9,373 bases of DNA from a bacterium (GCA_018903015.1 JAHIPR010000326.1:1-9373); one strand, 5' to 3'. Shown: positions 1 to 7,556, numbered from the stretch's first letter. Notes: generated from the sequence alone by a model not told the origin. Numbers and translations: made by a program.

Positions 1-79
1 ACTTAATTGTCTTACAGTGTCACTTGCCACCTCTTACATTAGGATAAAATTTTTCTATATTCATTATACTACAAATCTT

Positions 80-170
80 TTAAAAAATAAAAAAGCCCTT
101 CAGCAAAAGGCCAAAGGGCTTGGAATGTCTGGCTCCCCCAGCAAAACGATTTTCGAACTTTTTGCATGAG
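80..170 (-). repeat. Dispersed terminator-like repeat, copy 1 (diverged)
   Basis: This is one of three related copies in the window; the others are near 8413-8535 and 9145-9256. Shared parts, read on the minus strand, are AAAAGTTC, a GGGGGAGC block, an ATTCC box and a hairpin with arms at 93-100 and 114-121 followed by a T-run. The stretch between GGGGGAGC and the hairpin (about 122-135) differs from the other two copies, which agree with each other, so this copy is the oldest or most diverged. The AT-rich flank with ATACTACA (66-73) also recalls the flank of copy 2 (8399-8406). I do not recognise the family. Confidence 0.75.
88..121 (-). terminator. Intrinsic-type terminator hairpin in repeat copy 1
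   Basis: In the minus sense the stem AAGCCCTT (121-114) pairs with AAGGGCTT (100-93). It extends inward through two G-U wobbles and two G-C pairs to a five-base loop, and the stem is followed by a T-rich tract. On the plus strand the wobbles would be A-C mismatches and there is no downstream T-run, so the hairpin belongs to minus-strand RNA. It is the first strong terminator downstream of the aminopeptidase gene ending at 664, though more than 500 nt away, so it may end the operon transcript or serve a lost neighbour. Confidence 0.65.
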
Positions 171-237
171 TGAGGAAACTGAAAAGGTGTATCAAAAGTT
201 AGAAGAAATAATTAGTATCTGTCAAGAATTAAATTAA
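166..237 (+). other. 23-codon open frame adjoining repeat copy 1; doubtful
   Basis: ATG at 166 opens 23 codons ending in TAA. The encoded peptide is charged and helical-looking, with KLEEIISICQELN at its end. No Shine-Dalgarno site precedes the ATG, so I do not call it a gene. A similar peptide, KLKELISIP, is open beyond repeat copy 3 (about 9280-9310), which suggests that the repeat once had a common flanking sequence. The ending resembles the SQELD motif of Spo0E-type phosphatases only loosely. It is more likely a fossil than a working gene. Confidence 0.15.
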
Positions 238-663
238 GAATTTACTTATTATTTATCTCAAAGGAATCTGAACTTCTTTACAACAAAAAGCTAAAAATTC
301 TGACCTTAGTTTGGTACAGTTTTGATTCTTAAATAGTGCACTTTCGAAATTTAACTAACATTATTCATCCGGGAATCGCCAATTTTCTCTTATTGCCTTC
401 ACTAAATAAGCCCTTATAATATATTCTTCACAAAATTGATACTAATTTAATGCTCTTCTCTCTCGATTATGGTAAATGCTCCGTTAATAGTAACTGATAT
501 AACTGACCCGCCTTAATGATACGGTCCAAGAATGCTCCCTATCATACAGATTTAAAAAAAAGAGGAACGAAATTAGATATCAGATATAATATATAGATGT
601 ACTTGAGCGCATGCACCTTAAACAAATAGCAAAATAGAAAGGGTTTTGAAGTAGATTAAATTA
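238..663. other. Intergenic region without a recognisable gene
   Basis: This is AT-rich sequence downstream of the seven-gene operon. The only open stretch I noticed is on the minus strand at about 441-361. It encodes some 26 codons ending in AIRENWRFPDE and a stop, without a start codon and closed upstream by an in-frame TAG. It could be the tail of a decayed gene but I cannot name it. No strong terminator hairpin follows the aminopeptidase stop at 664; a T-run on the minus strand near 560-552 lacks a stable stem. Confidence 0.6.
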
Positions 664-1617
664 TTAGATCAGAATTTTCCCTTCTTTAACAATAAGTTTG
701 TCATCTATATAAAGCACAGGATTTAATATTATACCATCTATATGAACTCCAGCTCGAGTATTGCCTCCAAAAGTTGAGTTATCTCCAAATGCAATATGGA
801 CTGTCCCATAGATTTTTTCATCTTCAAGTATATTTCCTATTAGACGAGCTTGTGGATTTGTTCCAATACCAAGTTCTGCAATATTCCTTGCTTCCTTTTT
901 TGTTCCTAAAATCTCTCTTAATCTATCTGCATCTGGACCTGCAAAATCGACTGCATAACCATTTTCTATTTTAACTTCAAGTGGTGCCTTTACAAGTCCT
1001 ATACTGGCAATTGATCCATCAATTATTACTCTCCCATTCGCAGTTCCTTCTACCGGAGCGATATATGCTTCGCCAGTTGGCAGATTCCCGTGAGAGCCAG
1101 GTTTAAAGTATTGGCCATTACTTGAAATACCTTTTCTGTTTTCTAATGACATTTCAAGAACCGCATCTTCCTTCTCAATCCTAGCCTTTTTGGCTGTAGT
1201 TAAAATTTCTGCTAATTTATCTGTGAAGAATGCTATTTTCTTATAATCAGCTGTCATAGCACCTTTTAAAAACATATCTTCGGTTATTCCAGGCATTGTA
1301 ACTACCCGAGCACCATGTTCGCAAGCAATCTTTCTAGCTTGTGTATGGGTTAAAGAAAATTTAGTTGGGCAAATAACAACATCACACTTTTTCATCGCTT
1401 CAGAAACTGCTTCTGGAGGTTCTTTACCATGCCTTCCCATAGGTTTTATTATAACGAGAGTTGTTTCTAGTCCCCTTTGAATTGCTTTTTTAAATATTGC
1501 CTTACCAATGTTTTCTTTCTCTGTATCGGTAACTATTAAAATATTTTCCCTAGGTTTTACATCAAGACAATCTTTTAAAATTTTTTCTACAATTTTATCA
1601 ATATTCATTAAATTCAT
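664..1617 (-). CDS. M29-like metallo-aminopeptidase (leucyl aminopeptidase family)
   Basis: The 317-residue protein resembles the short aminopeptidases related to family M29 (thermophilic AmpS/AmpT type), which use two metal ions to remove N-terminal residues from peptides in the cytoplasm. It shows the GEAYIAPVEGTANG block (182-195, with E183 and E190), then E248 in AELGIGTNP, E267 in EDEKIYGT, H274 in VHIAFGD, and H292/D294 in HIDG. These match the usual metal-ligand pattern of the M29 group. At 317 residues it is shorter than classical M29 enzymes (about 400) but normal for this subgroup. The start chosen overlaps the AroM-family stop as ATGA; a second ATG three codons later is equally possible because neither has an ideal ribosome binding site. 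It is the last gene of the operon and would release amino acids from the imported peptide. The related NicX dioxygenase fold is the main alternative. Confidence 0.8.
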   Translation of the reverse strand: MNLMNIDKIVEKILKDCLDVKPRENILIVTDTEKENIGKAIFKKAIQRGLETTLVIIKPMGRHGKEPPEAVSEAMKKCDVVICPTKFSLTHTQARKIACEHGARVVTMPGITEDMFLKGAMTADYKKIAFFTDKLAEILTTAKKARIEKEDAVLEMSLENRKGISSNGQYFKPGSHGNLPTGEAYIAPVEGTANGRVIIDGSIASIGLVKAPLEVKIENGYAVDFAGPDADRLREILGTKKEARNIAELGIGTNPQARLIGNILEDEKIYGTVHIAFGDNSTFGGNTRAGVHIDGIILNPVLYIDDKLIVKEGKILI

Positions 1618-2294
1618 CTCTCTATCAATTCTCCTGCTATCCTACCTAATAAAGTTCTAGGAAGTAAAACTGGTTTTCTCGTTATTTTTCGAAAAATTGT
1701 TTTTACTTTTTTATTAAATCCAAGACAATCAAGAATCACTAAATTTGCATCTGTTTTCGCAATCTTCTCCGCAACTTTTTCTATTTCTGCATCTGTTCCG
1801 GTATATGGAGAAACAGTTTCAACAATAACTTTCAGATTTGGATTAGTTCTTTTCCATCTTTCTTCCATTAAGGAGATCTGGCCGGCTGAAGGAACTATAT
1901 CTGCTATCACACCTTCTTGGAGTATACCTCTCAATATATTCTCCAATAGCTTACTTGGTTTTAAAATTAGCTTCTTAGATGTTATTTCCTTTGGAAATTC
2001 CCCTGTGCACAGAAGTATTATAAAGTCGACATCACTTCTTTCCAAATCATCTATACATTTCTTCATTCTTTCAACTATATGTCTTTCAGCTATCTTGACC
2101 TCTTTTCCATCCCTCATTCTGGTAACTAAAATATAGTCATCTGGCCCAGGATATAAATCCTTAACCTCTTCCCATGTAAGATCGTCCAAAGCTCCTCGTT
2201 CTTCTATTTCAACTTCGAATCCTATAGCTTTTTTTAATTCCGGAATAATGTCCATTCTTGGTGACTGGCCAATGGTTAGAGTACCAATCTTCAT
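1614..2294 (-). CDS. AroM-family protein (Asp/Glu racemase superfamily)
   Basis: This 226-residue protein matches the AroM family, named from an E. coli gene near aroL whose biochemical function is not established. Family-like features are the N-terminal TLTIGQSPR (5-13), FIILLCTGEFP (91-101), VPSAGQISLMEERW (134-147), VILDCLGF (186-193) and the ending LLGRIAGELI. The fold is expected to be that of Asp/Glu racemases. C96 and C190 sit where those enzymes carry their two catalytic cysteines, so this member may be catalytically active. A GTG at 2303 gives three more residues, but the GGAGG site at about 2309-2303 is correctly spaced (8 nt) only for the ATG at 2294, so I use that. The preceding gene ends one base upstream of this start, and the next gene starts within this stop codon, so translation is probably coupled. 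Confidence 0.85.
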   Translation of the reverse strand: MKIGTLTIGQSPRMDIIPELKKAIGFEVEIEERGALDDLTWEEVKDLYPGPDDYILVTRMRDGKEVKIAERHIVERMKKCIDDLERSDVDFIILLCTGEFPKEITSKKLILKPSKLLENILRGILQEGVIADIVPSAGQISLMEERWKRTNPNLKVIVETVSPYTGTDAEIEKVAEKIAKTDANLVILDCLGFNKKVKTIFRKITRKPVLLPRTLLGRIAGELIER

Positions 2295-2295
2295 T

Positions 2296-3120
2296 TCAAA
2301 CACCTCCCAAATATATACATGCGAGATGGTTTTTACAACTTAAATTCCCTCTCTTACACTCTTCCAAGCTCTCTTTTTGTCCGCTAATATCGGCTCCTTT
2401 TACTTCTTTTATAACCTTCAATATTTTCTTAACCTCTTTATCCAATCCTTCTACAACCATTACCGTTGATCCCTCTGCTCCCAATATTCCTCCCTTACCT
2501 ATAACTGTACAATTTAACTTAGCAAGGATTTCTACTGCATCTTTTTCGGTAACAACTTTACCATATAGAGGAATTAATCCTACAGCCATGCCATAAGAGA
2601 CATCTACATCCTTTCTTCCAGCTATAATCGATGCATCTCTAATAGTTCCCAGGATTAACTTTTCAAGTCCGATAGGTATTATTACCTCGGCTCCCTCAGA
2701 TAACATTCCAGAAACAGCTATCCCTGGATTTCCTCCTGAAACTGATCCCGCCATCATTCCCACATTTTTCTGAGAGTCCAGAGCATTTCCACTTATTATT
2801 ATGATATCTCCTCTCCCAAGATTCTTTACCACTTCAACTATGTTATCATCTATATTCTTTATCTTTCCTTTCTCTAGAAGAATACTGTGCGGGTGTTTCA
2901 CCGATATAATTTGAGAAGAAACTGTCCCCCGCTTACTTATCCTTCCACATATTCTCAGCGGGATTCCTACCAGCTCTTCAGCTATAGCTGATACGGTAGT
3001 CCCACCCTTGAGCAAGATCTTTCCTTCCTCTAAGGCATTTTTTATTTCAGGAAGAGAAACAACCGCCTTAGCTATTATTCTCTTAGATTCATTGACTGTA
3101 AGAGCAATCTGAACTTTCAT
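2296..3120 (-). CDS. Unrecognised operon protein with cysteine-containing C-terminus
   Basis: I do not recognise this 274-residue family. It has no signal peptide or obvious membrane segment, so it should be cytoplasmic. An alpha/beta pattern is visible: VQIALTVNESKRIIAKAVVS (3-22), a glycine-rich stretch GMMAGSVSGGNPG (121-133), and GKGGILGAEGSTVMVVEG (208-225). KHPHSILL (75-82) and GDIIIISGNALDS (104-116) look like conserved active-site loops. The last 25 residues hold C255, C262 and C268 with H265, a spacing that could bind a metal or be redox-active; this is inference. The ATG overlaps the DUF1177 stop as ATGA and is preceded by a G-rich site (GGGAGG plus a run of G) about 8 nt upstream. 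Full-length, uninterrupted and tightly packed between DUF1177 and AroM genes, it is very probably a working component of the same pathway. Confidence 0.85.
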   Translation of the reverse strand: MKVQIALTVNESKRIIAKAVVSLPEIKNALEEGKILLKGGTTVSAIAEELVGIPLRICGRISKRGTVSSQIISVKHPHSILLEKGKIKNIDDNIVEVVKNLGRGDIIIISGNALDSQKNVGMMAGSVSGGNPGIAVSGMLSEGAEVIIPIGLEKLILGTIRDASIIAGRKDVDVSYGMAVGLIPLYGKVVTEKDAVEILAKLNCTVIGKGGILGAEGSTVMVVEGLDKEVKKILKVIKEVKGADISGQKESLEECKRGNLSCKNHLACIYLGGV

Positions 3121-4055
3121 CTACCCCCCCTCCCTAAAGTTTGGAGATGTTTCATTGTTCCATAAAGTTTTACGATAAGTTCAAACTCCTCCTTATCATA
3201 GAAGCTACATTTTCCTTCTGTAAATGCTTTAGCCACTTCTATGCAGTACCTGCTAGCTTCTTCCACGTCAATTTCGTGATTAGCTCCTGTTGCGCATCCA
3301 GGAACAGGCATCTCTGTAGTTACTGCAATGCCAACAACCGGAGCGCTTGTAGTTACACAAGGTTGAACTATGCTATTCACATGAAATAAACCATTTCCAT
3401 AGGGAGTAATATCTTGAGTGGTTATGGGAACAATCTTAGGGAATCTACCTGTAGTCCATTCCATTATATTTAATAGATCTTCACTTATTCTTAAAATATA
3501 TCCCTCTTTTATAGTAGGAGTAATTGCAAAACCTCTAAAATTTATTATTCTATTCCCCTTTGTTGCATCTATAGATAATATAGCATCCATATTTGAATCT
3601 ACTTCAGACCTGTTCATAGTCTCCATATCGACAGGGGAACCCATAAAAGGAACAGGCTCATGAGGTTGTGTAGGTGCATTTGGGCAAATCTGAGTTGATA
3701 GAATTACGTCCCCATTTAATATATCTCCATTTTTTTGCATATCCGCGAGTTTTAAAGCGCAAGAAATAGCTGCAACTGCTCCATCAGCATCGGAGACTAT
3801 ACCAATACGCTCCGGTCTTGCGCCTATTCCTCCGAGCCTCCCAATAATTCCGAGAGTAGGAGCCTCTCCTCCTTTCTGTTTTCCATTAGTCCCTGGAACT
3901 ATTATTTTTATAAAATCTGTCGAGCCTGCATTTTCACTTATTTTCTGTACCTCAATTTTTTCTAATCCCCTTCCTTTTAAAAAATCCGCAATTTTCTGCC
4001 CATTTATATATTTACTATCTAAAAGTTCAAATACCTCTAATACTTGATGTAACAT
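3117..4055 (-). CDS. DUF1177-family protein
   Basis: The 312-residue protein fits the DUF1177 family, whose reaction is not established to my knowledge. Visible blocks are TLGIIGRLGGIGARPERIG (67-85), VSDADGAVAA (87-96), ICPNAPTQPHEPVPFMGSP (123-141), SIDATKGNRI (161-170), HVNSIVQPC (225-233) and TTEMPVPGCATGANHEID (246-263). The repeated Asp, His, Glu and Cys residues in these loops suggest a metal-dependent hydrolase-like site, but this is inference. No membrane segment is seen. The start ATG has a GGGGG site 7 nt upstream that lies over the last codons and stop of the DUF917 gene. The stop overlaps the next gene's ATG by 4 nt. A run of seven G just before the stop serves as part of the next gene's ribosome binding site and is a possible slippage point. 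In related genomes I recall DUF1177 genes beside AroM and OPT genes, as here. Confidence 0.85.
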   Translation of the reverse strand: MLHQVLEVFELLDSKYINGQKIADFLKGRGLEKIEVQKISENAGSTDFIKIIVPGTNGKQKGGEAPTLGIIGRLGGIGARPERIGIVSDADGAVAAISCALKLADMQKNGDILNGDVILSTQICPNAPTQPHEPVPFMGSPVDMETMNRSEVDSNMDAILSIDATKGNRIINFRGFAITPTIKEGYILRISEDLLNIMEWTTGRFPKIVPITTQDITPYGNGLFHVNSIVQPCVTTSAPVVGIAVTTEMPVPGCATGANHEIDVEEASRYCIEVAKAFTEGKCSFYDKEEFELIVKLYGTMKHLQTLGRGGR

Positions 4056-4059
4056 TTAA

Positions 4060-5145
4060 TTACCCCCAAAAAAAAGAATATTTTATAATCTGTTTATTCG
4101 TTGCTTCCTCTATCTGTTTAAATATTTCTGGATCCTTCATTCCTGACCCAAGATTCAGCTCTTGTCTTGGAACATGCAAAATTGCAACACTCTGGCCCTC
4201 TCTCACCTCTGCTGTTGGTAGAGGGAGTCCAGTTTTTAAGTTAATCGTGGCTATTAAGTCAGGAAAAGTTGCAATTCTTTGCCCTTTATTCTCCAGACAC
4301 ATATATTCATTCCAAAATGTCAATTTATAAAGTTCCTTTTCATCTATTACCGTAATATTTCCTACATCAAATCCACTTATGGTCTTTAACTTTACATTTT
4401 GAATTTTTCCTTCCGTTACTTTTCTACCTCCCAGAAATTCTAAGACCATTTCTATCATATATTCAGGACCTTTTCCTTTAGCTTCTCGCATAATCTTTCC
4501 AAGCTTAATAGCCTGGCTTATCCCTCCTACAGCGGCATTCTCTCGGGCATATTTAACGGTTACTGGATTCCTGGCTACACCTACTAAGCCTCCAGCTGAT
4601 ACTGCTGTCTGTCTAATAATTCTGGATGCCTCAACTATATTTGCAGCTACATATATTTCTAAATATCTATCTTTATCTCGATCCCCTCCTACTGCAGCTT
4701 GCTTTGAAACATAGCCTTTACTCTTATGAAGCCCCATAGAACCCATTAATCCGGTGGGGTGTGCCCTTCCATTGCAGGGGGCATCAACAACTGGGATCCC
4801 CAGCACAGCTGACTGAAACCATCCATTCAGTGTAGCAAGTCCACCATTTTCACAGGTTATAAGTCCATCAACTTTCACCCCTGCTTCTTCTATAAGCTGA
4901 ATCGCTTTAACATAATGTATAGGCTTGAGATACTGCTCTTTAGCAGCAGGAGCTCCAACTGCAGAAACAGTAACCAGAATTGCATCATCTTGCAACTCAT
5001 CTAAACTAATCAAAGTAGGAATGCCCACGGCTAATGAAAGTTCTCCTAATTTCTCTCCTTCTTTCAGACTTCCTCCACCTCCTCCTCCAAGAAGGGTACC
5101 TCCTAAGACTGCATTTTTTACAATCTCTTCATCTATCTCTATCAT
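4060..5145 (-). CDS. DUF917 / S-methyl-thiohydantoin-desulfurase-like protein
   Basis: The 361-residue protein belongs to the DUF917 family, later named after an S-methyl-thiohydantoin desulfurase and often found near hydantoinase genes (from memory of the family). The N-terminal domain has the typical glycine-rich start GGTLLGGGGGGSLKEG (15-30), then VTVSAVGAP (58-66), CENGG (98-102) and DAPCNGRAHPTGLMGSMGLH (121-140), with C98, C124 and H129 as candidate functional residues. A smaller C-terminal domain follows from about residue 245, including FPDLIATINLKTGLPLPTAE (294-313). I place the start at 5145 rather than at an ATG 27 nt upstream: AAGGGGGT lies 7 nt before this ATG, and it forms an ATGA overlap with the racemase stop. 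The gene ends in a T8G5 run that overlaps the next gene's ribosome binding site. It may open or desulfurise a cyclic amino-acid derivative, but the substrate is unknown. Confidence 0.85.
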   Translation of the reverse strand: MIEIDEEIVKNAVLGGTLLGGGGGGSLKEGEKLGELSLAVGIPTLISLDELQDDAILVTVSAVGAPAAKEQYLKPIHYVKAIQLIEEAGVKVDGLITCENGGLATLNGWFQSAVLGIPVVDAPCNGRAHPTGLMGSMGLHKSKGYVSKQAAVGGDRDKDRYLEIYVAANIVEASRIIRQTAVSAGGLVGVARNPVTVKYARENAAVGGISQAIKLGKIMREAKGKGPEYMIEMVLEFLGGRKVTEGKIQNVKLKTISGFDVGNITVIDEKELYKLTFWNEYMCLENKGQRIATFPDLIATINLKTGLPLPTAEVREGQSVAILHVPRQELNLGSGMKDPEIFKQIEEATNKQIIKYSFFWG

Positions 5146-5804
5146 ATTGATGACCCCCTTGTAAAATGCCATGCGAACAGGCCAGCGGCAATAACAGCAT
5201 CCAAAACCGGTATTCCTACTTCTTTTTCTAGATCATTAGCAATTCCTATTGTTGAGTAGCCAGTGCAGGCAAGAGCTATAACCTTGGCTCCCTTTTCTTT
5301 GAGATATTTGATAGATTCGAATGCTTTTCTTTTCCCTTCGTCAGTCATCAGGTCTAAAGTTGTCTTGATGCCCTCCGGCTTTGTTTCTGCTACTAAATGT
5401 TTGCCTAAAATTTCTCTCATTATTGGAGGAGCCTGCTCTGTGATTCCAAATGTCCCAACTTTATCACCATAAGATAAAGAGAGGGCAGCAACAGAACTTC
5501 CTGCACCAATAACCGGGATCTTCAGCAACTTCCTCAATTCTTTTACGCCGGGATCATCTGCACAGCTAACGATAATTGCTTTGACTTTTTCCTCTTCTTC
5601 AATTTGTGAACCAAGTTCAATGATTTTTGGAATCGCTATTTTCTTAGTCTCTTCATCGTATATCCCCTTTGGTTGATTCTTTATACATCTGGAAATAAGT
5701 TGCAGAGATGGAAAATACTCTTCTATCAATCTTCCATGAAGTTCAATTAATTTTTTGTCCTCAAATGATACTACTCTAATAAGGCCGATCTTTACTTTTT
5801 GCAT
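5142..5804 (-). CDS. Aspartate/glutamate/hydantoin racemase-family protein
   Basis: The 220-residue protein has the two-cysteine layout of the cofactor-independent Asp/Glu racemase superfamily: C81 in VSCADDPGV (79-87) and C180 in LACTGYSTIGI (178-188). The G-rich block IPVIGAGSSVAALSLSYGDKVGTFG (96-120) and the ending IPVLDAVIAAGLFA (198-211) are also typical. Such enzymes invert the alpha carbon of Asp, Glu or 5-substituted hydantoins by two-base chemistry. Length fits hydantoin racemases (about 220-250). GGAGGG stands 7 nt before the ATG, a strong ribosome binding site. It follows the transporter after a 94-nt gap with a hairpin, and its TGA overlaps the DUF917 start. Next to a DUF917 gene a hydantoin-type or D-amino-acid substrate is plausible, but sequence alone does not choose between Asp, Glu, hydantoin and maleate isomerase-like activities. 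Confidence 0.85.
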   Translation of the reverse strand: MQKVKIGLIRVVSFEDKKLIELHGRLIEEYFPSLQLISRCIKNQPKGIYDEETKKIAIPKIIELGSQIEEEEKVKAIIVSCADDPGVKELRKLLKIPVIGAGSSVAALSLSYGDKVGTFGITEQAPPIMREILGKHLVAETKPEGIKTTLDLMTDEGKRKAFESIKYLKEKGAKVIALACTGYSTIGIANDLEKEVGIPVLDAVIAAGLFAWHFTRGSSI

Positions 5805-5856
5805 CTCTTTCCCTCCTTTTTAAACAAGTCTATACTTCACTTCTAAAAGCGTTTAC

Positions 5857-5886
5857 ATGACCCCCCACTTTATTGTGGGGGGTCAT
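5857..5886 (-). promoter_or_regulatory. Perfect 12-bp intercistronic hairpin
   Basis: ATGACCCCCCAC (5857-5868) and GTGGGGGGTCAT (5875-5886) are perfect inverted repeats around a six-base loop. The hairpin begins 13 nt after the transporter stop and ends 52 nt before the racemase start. On the minus strand it is followed by GTAAACGC rather than a T-run, so it is not a classical terminator. It may cap the transporter mRNA against 3' exonucleases, mark a processing site, or cause partial termination that sets different levels of transporter and enzymes. Confidence 0.75.
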
Positions 5887-5898
5887 TATTCAAATTCT

Positions 5899-7527
5899 TC
5901 AGACTTTTCGCACCAATGCCTTGATTGTTCCCGTTCCGAATGAGACAATGGCGGATCCTGCGATAAAGCCACCTGCTAGAATGTACATTGGATTTTCAAT
6001 ACCCTTACCGTATTTTTTCAACAAAATAGCTCTTGTAATAAGAGCAACTACCGCAGTCCACCCAGCTATTGGATAATTAATTAGTAAGCCCGTAGCTAAT
6101 AAAATTCCCAACTGTCTCTTTGGCCCACCAATAAATTGTATTATGGCACCGGGTATTGCCCATATTAGTAGCCATTTTGCTATCCCAGCAGTTGTCCCAG
6201 CATTAATAGTTGTTACAAACACTCTACTGACGGGCGGAAAAAGATCATTTGTAAAATAGCCCTTATAAAATGTTAAAACAAATACTGCTGCAACTATTAA
6301 ACCAAGAAGTTCTGCCCAATACTGTTGTTTTCTACCTTCCATTTCAAATGCTGGATTTGCCCCTTTTCCTCTTAAAATCCATCCGGCCTTTAAATCATAG
6401 CCCATATCTGCATATGCCCCTCCAATGGACGCTATATATCCTACCATAAAACATAAAGCTAGAGGTGGAAAACCTAATACTATCCCCAGTACTAGAAATA
6501 TTAAGGCAGTTGCAAACCCCGGAAACCAACCTGCATGCATTGCTGCAAGTCCAACAACTGTTGCTGCTGCAATTGTTGCAAAACCCGTAAAAAGCAAAAA
6601 ACCAATCAATTGACCTGTTGACATTTTAGTATATAATCCACCTAAAAACGCAATAATTATAGCACCTAGCAAATAGAATCCGAAACCTGCTCCAAAACCT
6701 TTTTTTAAATCGCTCGCATTTCTAGAATAGGTTAGCTTTTCTTTTCCCTCAGTATTTTTCTTTTGTGTCATAATTTTTATAATTTGATATAAAGCAACTA
6801 AACCAGCCCCTATCATTAAGCCATGAGGAAGGTAAATTCCCATTAAATCTTGATTAAATAATATTTTTGAATATCCTCTAATAAGCAATCCTACAGCAAA
6901 CATTGTTAGCGCCCATATATTACCAATCCAGCAAACGCCAAATATATCCATTGGTATTCCAAAATAAGTACCTACCCCGCCAGCAATGCCTCCATACAAT
7001 AAATTAATAGCTCTCTTTCCTCCAACATCTCCTGCAATAATAGTCTCTGCCGTTGCAACGCCTGGAGGCCATATTCCATCTGCTGGAAATGCAGGGGTAT
7101 CAAATACTTTATATATAATTGTCATGGATATTAGCGATCCAATAACAGCTCCAAGAAACATTACAGGTACTAACTCAATCTTTCCAAAAAGCCATAAAAT
7201 ACCAATAGGCAAAAGAATACAATTTCCACCTATAAAAGTGCCCGCAGAAATTACTGTTTGAAGAAGATTTTGCTTATGTACATCTCTAAACTTACTTAAA
7301 AATGTTATTGGTATCCTTGCAACAAGCAAGGCTACTATCGCTCCTATAACTGAAGTATTTGGTGTAATTCCAACCCTAGTTATTAATTCACAACCAATCA
7401 TTACACCTAATATAGCAACAATTATTCCAAAAATTAATGTTGCTGGCTCCCAAACTTTCGGATGTACCTTTGGTATTTTTGGTTTCCATTCTTCTACTCT
7501 ATTTTCGATTCCTTCTGAATTTGACAT
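5899..7527 (-). CDS. OPT-family oligopeptide transporter (OPT/YSL type)
   Basis: The 542-residue polytopic membrane protein matches the oligopeptide transporter (OPT) family, proton-coupled importers of small peptides or metal chelates. A hydrophilic N-terminus (1-25) precedes many hydrophobic segments, for example around 27-49, 57-77, 92-114, 118-140, 175-195, 198-217, 229-250, 278-298, 306-330, 335-370, 404-421, 448-467, 473-505 and 514-533. Family motifs are FPADGIWPPGVATAETI (147-163) and the loop GYIASIGGAYADMGYDLKAG (363-382) with KGANPAFEMEGRKQQYW after it (388-404). A basic cytoplasmic loop lies at about 251-276. The length is normal for bacterial members. AAAGGA stands about 10 nt before the ATG, a moderate ribosome binding site. 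It heads the operon and probably imports the substrate for the enzymes encoded downstream; the actual solute cannot be read from the sequence. Confidence 0.93.
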   Translation of the reverse strand: MSNSEGIENRVEEWKPKIPKVHPKVWEPATLIFGIIVAILGVMIGCELITRVGITPNTSVIGAIVALLVARIPITFLSKFRDVHKQNLLQTVISAGTFIGGNCILLPIGILWLFGKIELVPVMFLGAVIGSLISMTIIYKVFDTPAFPADGIWPPGVATAETIIAGDVGGKRAINLLYGGIAGGVGTYFGIPMDIFGVCWIGNIWALTMFAVGLLIRGYSKILFNQDLMGIYLPHGLMIGAGLVALYQIIKIMTQKKNTEGKEKLTYSRNASDLKKGFGAGFGFYLLGAIIIAFLGGLYTKMSTGQLIGFLLFTGFATIAAATVVGLAAMHAGWFPGFATALIFLVLGIVLGFPPLALCFMVGYIASIGGAYADMGYDLKAGWILRGKGANPAFEMEGRKQQYWAELLGLIVAAVFVLTFYKGYFTNDLFPPVSRVFVTTINAGTTAGIAKWLLIWAIPGAIIQFIGGPKRQLGILLATGLLINYPIAGWTAVVALITRAILLKKYGKGIENPMYILAGGFIAGSAIVSFGTGTIKALVRKV

Positions 7528-7556
7528 AATTTTTTATTCCTTTCCATTTTATTTTT

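Noticed and set aside
774..974. Plus-strand open frame of 66 codons
   Set aside because: It lies antisense inside the aminopeptidase gene, has no ribosome binding site and a low-complexity Leu/Phe-rich product.
2258..2596. Plus-strand open frame of 112 codons
   Set aside because: It spans the junction of two well-supported minus-strand genes and has Ser/Pro/Thr-rich shadow composition.
4925..5164. Plus-strand frame with a proline run
   Set aside because: The PPPPPP stretch is simply the antisense of the glycine-rich N-terminus of the DUF917 protein.
5146..5172. Upstream ATG for the DUF917 gene (nine extra residues)
   Set aside because: The strong AAGGGGGT site lies between this ATG and the next one and can only serve the ATG at 5145.
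5873..7261. Several plus-strand frames across the transporter gene
   Set aside because: All are antisense shadows of the OPT coding sequence, without ribosome binding sites.
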